Positions 1 to 5,238 of a stretch of 5,238 nucleotides of DNA are shown here, piece after piece. Made by a program: the position numbers and the translations under genes. Position 1 is the first letter of the stretch. Each line of letters begins with the position of its first letter. Source of the stretch: Clostridiales bacterium (lineage in GTDB: Bacteria > Bacillota > Clostridia > Oscillospirales > Oscillospiraceae). The stretch lies in contig JAJQET010000061.1 of the NCBI GenBank assembly GCA_021201515.1, positions 1 to 5,238 of the forward strand, read 5' to 3'. The notes beneath the pieces are model-generated. The model saw only the letters and a program-made list of their open reading frames with translations, was not told where the DNA came from and did no database searches.

Positions 1-242
1 CATACATTCTCATAGGGGGTACCGGTGCCCTCCTCCACCAGCTTGCGTATCTGGTCGATGGCGTCGAAGGGCACGTTTACCAGCTCCACTGCCACCAGCG
101 CAGCCTTCACCCCGCAGTCCAGCACCAGCAGCCGGACATGGGGGGCGTCGTGGACGCCACAGAAGCCGTCCGTAGGGAACATATCCGCCGGAAAGGCGAT
201 TGCTGCGCCGCCTGCGCCGGCTTTCAGCTTCAGCTCTGACAT
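1..242 (-). CDS. Partial protein, ceramidase-like N-terminus (5' end of gene; 3' part off the left edge)
   Basis: Eighty complete codons are visible from an ATG, then the frame runs open off the window edge, so this is the N-terminal part only. The start is well supported: AGGAGGT lies 8 nt upstream, inside the end of dppF, and the ATG overlaps the dppF stop region by 13 bp, which implies translational coupling as the last visible operon gene. The protein opens with a Gly/Ala-rich stretch (KAGAGGAAIAFP). It continues with DGFCGVHDAPHVRLLVLDCG and then a hydrophobic ALVAVELVNVP strand. From memory this layout (glycine-rich start, G-hHD-h-ARhLVLD, then a strand ending in an E-L-V motif) resembles the neutral/alkaline non-lysosomal ceramidase N-terminal domain family, which hydrolyses amide-linked lipids or acts on unknown substrates in Firmicutes. 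The zinc-binding THxH-type motif expected just downstream is outside the window, so catalytic competence cannot be judged. No signal peptide is apparent, suggesting a cytoplasmic protein. The family call is tentative; the existence of the gene is secure. Confidence 0.6.
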   Translation of the reverse strand, partial: MSELKLKAGAGGAAIAFPADMFPTDGFCGVHDAPHVRLLVLDCGVKAALVAVELVNVPFDAIDQIRKLVEEGTGTPYENV

Positions 243-1225
243 TCCGCCGCACCTCCTGCCGTCACCGGCTGCTTATTGCTCAGCTCCTCAGCCCGGCAGC
301 AGGACACCAGATGCCCCGGCGTGACCTCCCGCAGGGACATGGGCTGGCTGCACGCCTCCGTGGCGTAGGGGCAGCGGGGGGCGAACCGGCAGCCCGGCTT
401 GGGGTTGATGGGGCTCATCAGCTCGCCGTGGAGCTGAATACGGTTCTTCGGCTTGTCAATGTCGATGGTGGGGATGGCGCTGAGCAGCGCCTTGGTATAG
501 GGATGGAGGGGGTTGTCGAACAGGTCGTCCGTGCTACCGGTCTCCACCACCTGCCCCAGATACATGACGCTGATTTTGTGGGAGATATGCTTCACCACGC
601 TCATGTCATGGGTGACGAACATATAGGTCAGGCCGTATTCCTTTTGCAGATCCTGGAGCAGGTTCAGAATCTGGGCCTGAATGGACACGTCCAGGGCGGA
701 AACCGGCTCGTCACAGGCGATGAACTTGGGGTTCATGGCCAGGGCCCGGCCGATGCCGACCCTCTGGCGGCGGCCGCCGGACAGCTCATGGGGATAGGCC
801 ATGCGCAGCCGGCCAGAGATGCCCACCATGTCCATCAGCCTGCGGATCTCCTTGTCCAGCGAGCCCCTGTCATAGCGGCCGGAGTGTACCAGGGGCTCCT
901 TTAACGTGTCCTCCACGGTATACCGGGGGTTCAGGGTCATATAGGGGTCCTGGAAGATGATCTGCATCTGCTCACGCAGCTTAGGCAGCTCACGCTTGCT
1001 CACACGGGTGACGTCCTTGCCGTTTAAGTAAATCTTGCCGTCGGTAGGCTCCTGCAAATGGATAATCGTTCTGGCCAGGGTGCTTTTGCCGCAGCCGGAT
1101 TCGCCCACGACGCCCATGGTGGTGCCTTCCTCAAAGGCCATATCCACATTGTCCACGGCGTGAAGCGTTCCCTTCGGGACGTCGAAGTAGCGTTTCAGCC
1201 CCTTGACCTCCACCAATGTACTCAT
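230..1225 (-). CDS. dppF: Peptide ABC transporter ATP-binding protein, DppF/OppF type
   Basis: 331-residue cytoplasmic ATPase, one half of the nucleotide-binding heterodimer that powers import through DppBC. Visible motifs in order are: Walker A GESGCGKST (41-49, lysine K47 present), Q-loop FQDP (91-94), signature LSGGRRQR (148-155), Walker B with catalytic glutamate CDEP (171-174), D-loop SALD (176-179) and switch histidine H206 in VTHD. The C-terminal oligopeptide-transporter extension follows, with HPYT (241-244) and clustered cysteines C279, C285, C292, C309 and C310. That spacing matches the C-terminal iron-sulfur motif known from DppD/OppD-type ATPases. The length is typical for the family. 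The signature has Arg instead of the usual Gln (R152); I believe this occurs in other clostridial homologues, so it may be a lineage feature. The ATG overlaps the dppD stop as ATGA, with AGGAGG 7 nt upstream. Its 3' end carries the ribosome binding site of the next gene. Peptide versus other ligand, and Dpp versus Opp naming, cannot be settled from the sequence. Confidence 0.95.
   Translation of the reverse strand: MSTLVEVKGLKRYFDVPKGTLHAVDNVDMAFEEGTTMGVVGESGCGKSTLARTIIHLQEPTDGKIYLNGKDVTRVSKRELPKLREQMQIIFQDPYMTLNPRYTVEDTLKEPLVHSGRYDRGSLDKEIRRLMDMVGISGRLRMAYPHELSGGRRQRVGIGRALAMNPKFIACDEPVSALDVSIQAQILNLLQDLQKEYGLTYMFVTHDMSVVKHISHKISVMYLGQVVETGSTDDLFDNPLHPYTKALLSAIPTIDIDKPKNRIQLHGELMSPINPKPGCRFAPRCPYATEACSQPMSLREVTPGHLVSCCRAEELSNKQPVTAGGAAECQS
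251..257 (-). promoter_or_regulatory. Ribosome binding site for the last visible gene, inside dppF
   Basis: AGGAGGT at 257-251 is embedded in the C-terminal codons of dppF and sits 8 nt before the ATG at 242. It shows that the partial leftmost frame is a translated gene and not a chance ORF, and that its translation is likely coupled to dppF. Confidence 0.8.
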
Positions 1226-2334
1226 GCCGTCGCCTCCTTTTTGTTTGCTTCCTGTACAGTCTGAATGTTATGGCACTGACAGATGTGGGTGCCGCCCAGG
1301 GATACCACCGGAACGTCGCCGCTCATGCAGCACTCGGTCGCGTAGGGGCAGCGGGTGTGGAACTTGCAGCCGGCGGGCAGGTCGGAAGGCTCCGGCATGA
1401 TGCCGGCCACCGGCGTCAGCCGGTCTACTTTGGAGTGGATGTCCGGCACAGCGCCGAACAGGCCGATGGTGTAGGGATGGGAGGGGTTCTTGAAAATCTC
1501 CTCCTTGCTGCCGTACTCCACGATCTCGCCGCCGTAGGACACGGCCACGTTGTCGCAGGTGTCGGCCACGATGCCCAGGTTATGGGTGATCAGAATCAGC
1601 GCGGTGTTGCGCTGGGTCATCAGGTCCTTCATCATCTCCAGCACCTGGGCCTGAATGGTCACGTCCAGGGCGGTGGTGGGCTCGTCGGCCAGCAGCAGCT
1701 CCGGGTTGCAGCACAGGGCGATGGCGACCACCACACGCTGCTGCATACCGCCGGAGAACTGGAGGGGGTAGTCCCGCACCCGGTCGGGGGTGATGCCCAC
1801 GGTGCCCAGGATGTCGATGCCCCGCTGCTCCGCCTCTTTCTTGCTCAGCTCAGGGTTGTGCAGGCGGATGACGCCGCTGACCTGGTCGATGATACGTCTG
1901 ACCGGGTTCAGGGCGGTCATGGGGTCCTGGAACACCATGGAAATCTCCGCGCCGCGGATTTTTTCCATGGTCTTTTCCGGCATGGTCACCAGGTCCTCGC
2001 CCTTGAACATGATTTTGCCGCCGCTGATGCGGGCGCCCCGGTCGGGCAGGATACTGAGGATGGCCTCGGCCACGGTGGATCTGCCGCAGCCGGACTCGCC
2101 CACGATGCCCACGGACTCGCCCCGGTTCAGCTCAAAGGAAACATGGTTGGCGGCGTGAACCACCTTTTTGCCGGAGGTGTACTCCACCGACAGGTCTTCC
2201 ACCTTCAGCAGCTTGTCGCCCCGCTGAAACTGTTTGCCAGGGTCACCCCGATGGCCGTGATGACGACGCTCGTCAGGGCCGCCGTGACGGCGCTTGCCGT
2301 CGTCCGGTCTCTCTTTCCGATGTTCAAAGTTCAC
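1222..2334 (-). CDS. dppD: Peptide ABC transporter ATP-binding protein, DppD/OppD type, with variant Walker A and N-terminal extension
   Basis: About 370 residues from the preferred GTG start (373 from an upstream GTG at 2343 that lies inside the Shine-Dalgarno sequence). It pairs with DppF as the ATPase heterodimer. Numbering from the preferred start: a basic, His/Gly-rich extension (1 to about 40), then the ABC domain beginning [12 protein letters not shown]. Walker A reads GESGCGRST (79-87), with R85 where lysine is expected. The other motifs look intact: Q-loop FQDP (135-138), signature FSGGMQQR (193-200), Walker B LLLADEP with catalytic E218, D-loop TALD, and switch H251 in ITHN. The C-terminal family extension has HPYT (286-289) and cysteines C323, C329, C335, C336, C352 and C354, consistent with the [4Fe-4S]-binding tail described for DppD proteins. 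The reading frame is clean, with no sign of decay apart from the Walker A change. It lies 13 nt after dppC and overlaps dppF by ATGA. The extension makes it longer than the usual 320-340 residues. The family call is certain; full ATPase activity is not. Confidence 0.95.
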   Translation of the reverse strand: MNFEHRKERPDDGKRRHGGPDERRHHGHRGDPGKQFQRGDKLLKVEDLSVEYTSGKKVVHAANHVSFELNRGESVGIVGESGCGRSTVAEAILSILPDRGARISGGKIMFKGEDLVTMPEKTMEKIRGAEISMVFQDPMTALNPVRRIIDQVSGVIRLHNPELSKKEAEQRGIDILGTVGITPDRVRDYPLQFSGGMQQRVVVAIALCCNPELLLADEPTTALDVTIQAQVLEMMKDLMTQRNTALILITHNLGIVADTCDNVAVSYGGEIVEYGSKEEIFKNPSHPYTIGLFGAVPDIHSKVDRLTPVAGIMPEPSDLPAGCKFHTRCPYATECCMSGDVPVVSLGGTHICQCHNIQTVQEANKKEATA

Positions 2335-2342
2335 AGCAGACA

Positions 2343-2348
2343 CCTCCT
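2343..2348 (-). promoter_or_regulatory. Ribosome binding site that decides the dppD start
   Basis: AGGAGG occupies 2348-2343 on the minus strand and overlaps the last base of the dppC stop codon. The first in-frame start-like codon of dppD is a GTG at 2343-2341, but its G is the last base of this AGGAGG, so it cannot be served by it. The next in-frame GTG (2334-2332) lies exactly 8 nt downstream of AGGAGG, the same spacing as at dppB, dppC and the last gene. The start at 2334 is therefore preferred, shortening the longest ORF by three residues. Confidence 0.8.
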
Positions 2349-3253
2349 CACTCTTTCAGTCTGGGATCCATCGCATCCCGCAGGCCGTCGCCGAAGAAAG
2401 TGGTGGCCAGAACGGTCAGCGCGATCATGACGATGGGGGCCAGCAGCATGTTGGGATAGTAACGCAGGTACGCACGGCCGTCATTCAGCATGGCGCCCCA
2501 TTCCGGATAGGGGGGCTGAATGCCGAGGCCCAGGAAGCTCAGGCCGGCGGCCTGGGTCACTGCGCCGCCGATGTGGCTGCAGCACTGGACGATGATGGGC
2601 TGGATGGAGTTGGGCAGCACATATCTTGTAATAATCTGGAAATCGGTGCAGTTGGTGGCCTTCGCTGCCTCCACATATTCCTGGCCCCGCACCGTCAAAA
2701 TCTGACCTCGTAGCATACGGGCCGTGCCCCAGATTCCGCCAAAGCCCATGGCGAAGATGGTGTTCCACATACCGGAACCCAGGATGACAGCGATGCAGAC
2801 GGTCAGCAGCGTGCCGGGGATGCACTGCAAAATGTCGATGAACCGCATGATGACGGAGTCAACAATGCCGCCGAAGTAGCCGGCGATGCTGCCTACGATG
2901 ATGCCGAACACCGCGCTGAAAATGGTGGAGCCAAAGCCCAGCAGCAGGCTCCAGCGTGCACCGTACAGCACACGGCTGAAGATGTCACGGCCATACTGGT
3001 CGGTGCCGAACAGATGCTCCAGGCTGGGACGGAGGTAGGTCTCGTCCATGTTGATGGTCATGTAGTCGTAGGGGGCAATTTGGTCCGCGAAAACCGCCAA
3101 AATGATGATGATCAGGAACACAATGCCGCCGAACATGGCCAGGTGATTATGCGCCAGCCGGCTCAGAAATTCGCGGGCGCCGGACTGCTTGCGCTCTTCT
3201 TCTTCCACAGGAGGGGTCCCGGTACCGGGGGTCTTTACTTCGTTGGCCGTCAT
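2348..3253 (-). CDS. dppC: Peptide ABC transporter permease, DppC/OppC type
   Basis: 301-residue inner membrane protein forming half of the translocation channel with DppB. The N-terminus is a polar cytoplasmic tail rich in Pro and Glu (1 to about 35), followed by a first membrane helix (about 40-58). The hallmark OppC/DppC segment FGTDQYGRDIFSRVLYGAR lies at 82-100. Further hydrophobic segments lie at about 103-125, 143-160, 163-178, 225-245 and 268-288, giving the usual six-helix pattern. The EAA loop that docks onto the ATPases is visible as EYVEAAKATNCTDFQI (192-207) followed by RYVLPN (210-215). The C-terminus GDGLRDAMDPRLKE is the standard family ending, so the protein is complete. The ATG overlaps the dppB stop codon as ATGA, with AGGAGG 8 nt upstream, so the two permeases are probably translationally coupled and made in equal amounts. 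Its stop codon TGA shares a base with the ribosome binding site of dppD. Confidence 0.96.
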   Translation of the reverse strand: MTANEVKTPGTGTPPVEEEERKQSGAREFLSRLAHNHLAMFGGIVFLIIIILAVFADQIAPYDYMTINMDETYLRPSLEHLFGTDQYGRDIFSRVLYGARWSLLLGFGSTIFSAVFGIIVGSIAGYFGGIVDSVIMRFIDILQCIPGTLLTVCIAVILGSGMWNTIFAMGFGGIWGTARMLRGQILTVRGQEYVEAAKATNCTDFQIITRYVLPNSIQPIIVQCCSHIGGAVTQAAGLSFLGLGIQPPYPEWGAMLNDGRAYLRYYPNMLLAPIVMIALTVLATTFFGDGLRDAMDPRLKE

Positions 3254-4212
3254 GCTTTATGCCTCCTTTTCGCACCTTTTGCTTCATATTGCACTCTGAC
3301 ACGGGGATCTACTATGGCATAGAGGACGTCCACGCCCAGCATAATCAGGCAGAACAGGATGGCGAGGAATACCACGCAGCCCATAACCGCCGGATAGTCA
3401 CGCTTGGTAATGGCGCCGGTGACATACAGACCGACACCGGGGATGGAGAAGATGGTCTCCAGAATCAGGGTGCCGCCAAGGCCCGCCGCAAACTGGGTGC
3501 CCAGAATGGTGATGATGGGGATCAGGGCGTTGGGCAGCGCGTGGAGATAGTAAACCGTGTTGCGGGAGTAGCCCTGCGCCCTTGCGCTGACAACGTAGTC
3601 CGAGCGGATGACCTCCAGCATACTGGAGCGGGTTTGCCGGGCCAGGCCGGTAAAGCTGCCCATCAGGATGGAGAGGCACGGCAGCACATAAGACTTCCAC
3701 CCCTGGCTGACGCCGTAAATGGGGAACCAGCCCAGGTTCAGGGCGAACACGACGATGAACAGCAGGGCCCAGCAGTAGTTGGGGATGCAGGTGAAAATAC
3801 TGGACATCCACAGCACCAGCTTGTCCGGCCAGCGGTCCTGGTTGACTGCGGCCATGACGCCCAGCGGGATGCCGAGGCAGGCGCTGACCAGAATTCTGTA
3901 CACGCAGATGGCGAAGGTGGTGGGCATACGGTTATACAGCTCGGTGGTGATGTTGGTTTTGTAGATCCAGGAGGTTCCCAGATCAAAGTCAATAAACAGC
4001 TGTTTCAGATAGTCCAGCAGCTGAACAATGTAGGGCCGGTTGATGCCCAGGTATTCACGCATGGCCGCCAGTTCTTCCTCAGAGGCCGCCTCGCCCAGAA
4101 TCAGGACGGCGGGGTCGCCGGGGACGAAGTACATCAGCGTAAACACGATGATGGCTACGGCAACGATGATGGGAATGGTAATCAGCAGCCGGCGAATGAC
4201 GTATCTTACCAC
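3250..4212 (-). CDS. dppB: Peptide ABC transporter permease, DppB/OppB type
   Basis: 320-residue inner membrane permease, partner of DppC. It begins with the typical short basic segment and first helix (VRYVIRRLLITIP, helix about 9-29), then the conserved FVPGDPAV turn (29-36). An extracytoplasmic stretch follows (about 40-95) with the family-typical REYLGINRPYIVQLLDYL. Other hydrophobic segments lie at about 98-122, 132-157, 174-190, 231-252 and 276-301. The cytoplasmic EAA loop is visible as DYVVSARAQGYSRNTV (205-220), ending in HALPNALIP (224-232). The GLGGTLILETIFSIPGVG segment (244-261) and the C-terminal DPRVR (302-306) are standard for the family. The start is GTG, not ATG: AGGAGG sits 8 nt upstream and no in-frame ATG lies near. 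It is separated from the binding-protein gene by 107 bp containing a hairpin, and it overlaps dppC by 4 bp. Confidence 0.96.
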   Translation of the reverse strand: MVRYVIRRLLITIPIIVAVAIIVFTLMYFVPGDPAVLILGEAASEEELAAMREYLGINRPYIVQLLDYLKQLFIDFDLGTSWIYKTNITTELYNRMPTTFAICVYRILVSACLGIPLGVMAAVNQDRWPDKLVLWMSSIFTCIPNYCWALLFIVVFALNLGWFPIYGVSQGWKSYVLPCLSILMGSFTGLARQTRSSMLEVIRSDYVVSARAQGYSRNTVYYLHALPNALIPIITILGTQFAAGLGGTLILETIFSIPGVGLYVTGAITKRDYPAVMGCVVFLAILFCLIMLGVDVLYAIVDPRVRVQYEAKGAKRRHKA

Positions 4213-4220
4213 AAATCTTA

Positions 4221-4226
4221 CCTCCT
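4221..4226 (-). promoter_or_regulatory. Ribosome binding site supporting the GTG start of dppB
   Basis: AGGAGG at 4226-4221 precedes the GTG at 4212 by 8 nt. With no ATG near and the protein starting at the expected VRYVIRRLL segment, the GTG start is well supported. Confidence 0.85.
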
Positions 4227-4234
4227 CTTTTGAA

Positions 4235-4264
4235 TCAGGGATACCGCCGGTGCGGTATCCCTGA
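4235..4264 (-). promoter_or_regulatory. Perfect inverted repeat / intercistronic RNA hairpin between the binding-protein gene and dppB
   Basis: The arms TCAGGGATACCGC (4235-4247) and GCGGTATCCCTGA (4252-4264) are exact reverse complements, giving a 13-bp stem with a 4-nt loop. In the operon transcript the hairpin falls 55 nt after the binding-protein stop and ends 8 nt before the dppB ribosome binding site. The 3' side in the mRNA is UUCAAAAGAGG, with no U-tract, so it is not a canonical Rho-independent terminator in this direction. A short TTTT run at 4268-4271 lies on the other strand's 3' side, but no plus-strand gene ends there. In peptide-transporter operons a hairpin here commonly protects the binding-protein message from 3' decay and gives it higher expression than the permease genes. 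That role is inferred. Confidence 0.75.
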
Positions 4265-4319
4265 CGGTTTTGCTATGTGCTTATCGCATAATACTGTTAT
4301 GGTTTGATGTCACTTCGTC

Positions 4320-5238
4320 TTACTCGTCCAGCGTCACGGCGTTGGGCATCAGGTTCTCGTTGGACTTGCCGACGGGCACAGTCAGCCCGGCGCGGCAGGC
4401 GGTCTGGTTGGAGTAACCGATGACGGCGTAGGCGTAGCAGTTGTTATAGGTGAACTCCTCGTCCCAAGCGACCATGCTCTCCTCGGTGCCCTCGTTCCGC
4501 ACGGCGTAGTACAGCTCCTCAGCGGTGGGGTTGATGTCGAAGAACGTATTCATGCCCTCTTCCAGGTAGGCGGAAACGTTGTCAGCGCTGAACTGCTTGA
4601 TGATCTGGTTGACATAGGTGCCGCCGCCGAAGGTGCTCAGACGGATGTCCCACTCGGTGGTCTCATACTTCTTCTGGTCCTCCACGGTCTTGTCCCAAAG
4701 CTCCTGCTCGACGATGATGCCGGCCTCGTTCAGGATGGACTGGATGGTGGTGGCCAGGTAGTCGTTCAGCGTAGAGCTGCCGTAGGCCAACGTGATGGTC
4801 TCGCCGTTGTACCCGGCCTCTTCCAGCAGCTCCTTGGCCTTCTCCAGGTCGTAGTCATAGTAGTCCCGATCCTCGCCGGTGAGCCAGTTCTCCGGTGCGT
4901 CCACACCGTTGGGGGCGATGCCGTAAACCTGATAGGTGGGGAAGGCTTCGCAGTTGGCGGCGATGGTGGCGCAATCCAGCGCGTAGCAGATGGCCTGACG
5001 CATTTCCAGGCTGCCGCAGACGGAGTCGTCGCTGCAGTTGAAGATAATGCCGGTGGCCGCGGTGACGGGCATCAGGACCATGTTGAAGTTGTCATTCGTG
5101 GAGAAGGCGGTGATGTCCGCATTGCTCAGGGTGTCGGCAATGTCGATGTCGCCGTTCTCCAGGGCCATGGCGATGGAGGAGGTGTCCTGAATGATCTCAT
5201 ATTTGATCTGGCGGACGTTCTGATAGCTGTAAACCCAG
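4320..5238 (-). CDS. Extracellular solute-binding protein, family 5 (peptide/nickel-binding type), C-terminal part
   Basis: The frame is open to the right edge and 305 residues plus the TAA stop are visible. Family members are usually 500-560 residues, so roughly 200-250 N-terminal residues, including the expected lipoprotein signal, are missing. An ATG at 5168 is internal: the upstream in-frame sequence (VRQIKYEIIQDTSSIAMALE) is coding and matches the family segment that precedes the GDIDIAD motif. Other family landmarks, numbered over the visible part, are RQAICYALD (80-88), equivalent to the usual RqAi-yAiDr, and DYDLEKAKELLEEAGY (128-143). The segment around EWDIRLSTFGGGTY (about 195-208) corresponds to the wD region of the second lobe. 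The protein would capture the ligand outside the membrane and deliver it to DppBC. It is unusually cysteine-rich for an exported binding protein: seven cysteines in 305 residues, five of them within 29 residues (visible 68, 74, 84, 89, 96). Ligand identity cannot be inferred; dppA/oppA would be the positional name. Confidence 0.93.
   Translation of the reverse strand, partial: WVYSYQNVRQIKYEIIQDTSSIAMALENGDIDIADTLSNADITAFSTNDNFNMVLMPVTAATGIIFNCSDDSVCGSLEMRQAICYALDCATIAANCEAFPTYQVYGIAPNGVDAPENWLTGEDRDYYDYDLEKAKELLEEAGYNGETITLAYGSSTLNDYLATTIQSILNEAGIIVEQELWDKTVEDQKKYETTEWDIRLSTFGGGTYVNQIIKQFSADNVSAYLEEGMNTFFDINPTAEELYYAVRNEGTEESMVAWDEEFTYNNCYAYAVIGYSNQTACRAGLTVPVGKSNENLMPNAVTLDE

Larger units (their letters stand above)
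4213..4319 (-). other. Intercistronic spacer, binding-protein gene to dppB
   Basis: This 107-bp stretch is the only substantial non-coding DNA in the window. Going with transcription, it contains an AT-richer section (4319-4265) with no recognisable ORF, the 13-bp-stem hairpin (4264-4235), and the dppB ribosome binding site (4226-4221). A weak promoter-like pair can be drawn in the AT-richer part, but the spacing is poor and I do not call it. Confidence 0.8.

Noticed and set aside
10..252. 80-codon Arg-rich frame on the minus strand overlapping the leftmost gene
   Set aside because: Its sequence is Arg/Gly/Pro low-complexity, and the ribosome binding site fits the ATG at 242 in a different frame, whose product has a natural protein composition.
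200..904. 234-codon open frame on the plus strand
   Set aside because: It is antisense to dppF, whose motifs and start are unambiguous. The plus frame has biased composition and no recognisable domain.
660..1690. Near-identical stretches within dppF (about 675-715) and dppD (about 1648-1685), suggesting a direct repeat
   Set aside because: Both encode the same conserved D-loop segment (ALDV-IQAQ) of paralogous ATPases, so the similarity is explained by family conservation and not by a DNA repeat element.
1216..2430. 404-codon open frame on the plus strand
   Set aside because: It lies antisense to dppD across its full length. Its translation is Gly/His/Val/Gln/Asp-rich with no family motifs, typical of the mirror frame of a high-GC gene, and there is no ribosome binding site at its start.
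3259..4233. 324-codon open frame on the plus strand
   Set aside because: It is antisense to dppB, and its composition (Gln, His, Asp, Gly) is the complement of hydrophobic membrane codons. No motif or start signal supports it.
4235..4271. Rho-independent terminator
   Set aside because: The stem is strong but the operon-sense side lacks a U-tract. The four-T run is on the other strand, where no gene ends, and the permease genes downstream need read-through.
4288..4313. Possible sigma-A promoter before dppB (GTGACA and TATTAT on the minus strand)
   Set aside because: The spacer is only 14 nt, and moving the -10 to a 17-nt spacing gives a poor hexamer. The hairpin and coupling suggest read-through from the upstream gene instead.
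5166..5168. ATG at 5168 as the start of the binding-protein gene
   Set aside because: The frame stays open upstream to the window edge and encodes typical family sequence there. No ribosome binding site fits, and the resulting protein would lack a signal peptide and half of the fold.

Overview
The window is almost entirely one minus-strand operon for a peptide-type ABC importer (Dpp/Opp, nickel/peptide superfamily). GC content is high (about 60% by eye), and every visible gene start has a near-perfect AGGAGG ribosome binding site 7-8 nt upstream. This suggests a high-GC Clostridia member, such as an Oscillospiraceae-like gut Firmicute. That assignment is inferred from composition, ribosome binding sites and protein flavour; no taxonomic marker is present.

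Reading in the direction of transcription (right to left), the layout is as follows. (1) 5238-4320 is the C-terminal 305 residues of a family 5 extracellular solute-binding protein; its signal peptide, N-terminal lobe and the operon promoter lie off the right edge. (2) 4319-4213 is a 107-bp spacer, the only real intergenic gap, holding a perfect 13-bp-stem hairpin just before the next ribosome binding site. (3) 4212-3250 is permease DppB, starting at GTG. (4) 3253-2348 is permease DppC, joined to dppB by an ATGA overlap. (5) 2334-1222 is ATPase DppD, starting at GTG. (6) 1225-230 is ATPase DppF, joined to dppD by an ATGA overlap. (7) 242-1 is the first 80 codons of a sixth gene, overlapping dppF by 13 bp and running off the left edge; its N-terminus resembles neutral/alkaline non-lysosomal ceramidase-domain proteins.

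Together, the binding protein would capture a peptide-like ligand outside the cell. DppB and DppC would form the membrane channel, and DppD and DppF would form the cytoplasmic ATPase heterodimer. The tightly coupled last gene may encode an enzyme acting on the imported or a related substrate, but the substrate cannot be read from the sequence.

Most of this is an ordinary transporter operon. The most notable points concern DppD. The normally invariant Walker A lysine is an arginine, a single-base AAA-to-AGA difference, in an otherwise intact ATPase. In the head-to-tail dimer this residue faces the DppF signature loop, which is itself LSGGR rather than LSGGQ, so one of the two ATP sites may be degenerate. 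DppD also carries an unusual Arg/His/Gly-rich N-terminal extension of about 40 residues, and its true start is probably an internal GTG rather than the GTG lying inside the Shine-Dalgarno sequence. I see no mobile element, CRISPR array, tRNA or rRNA.
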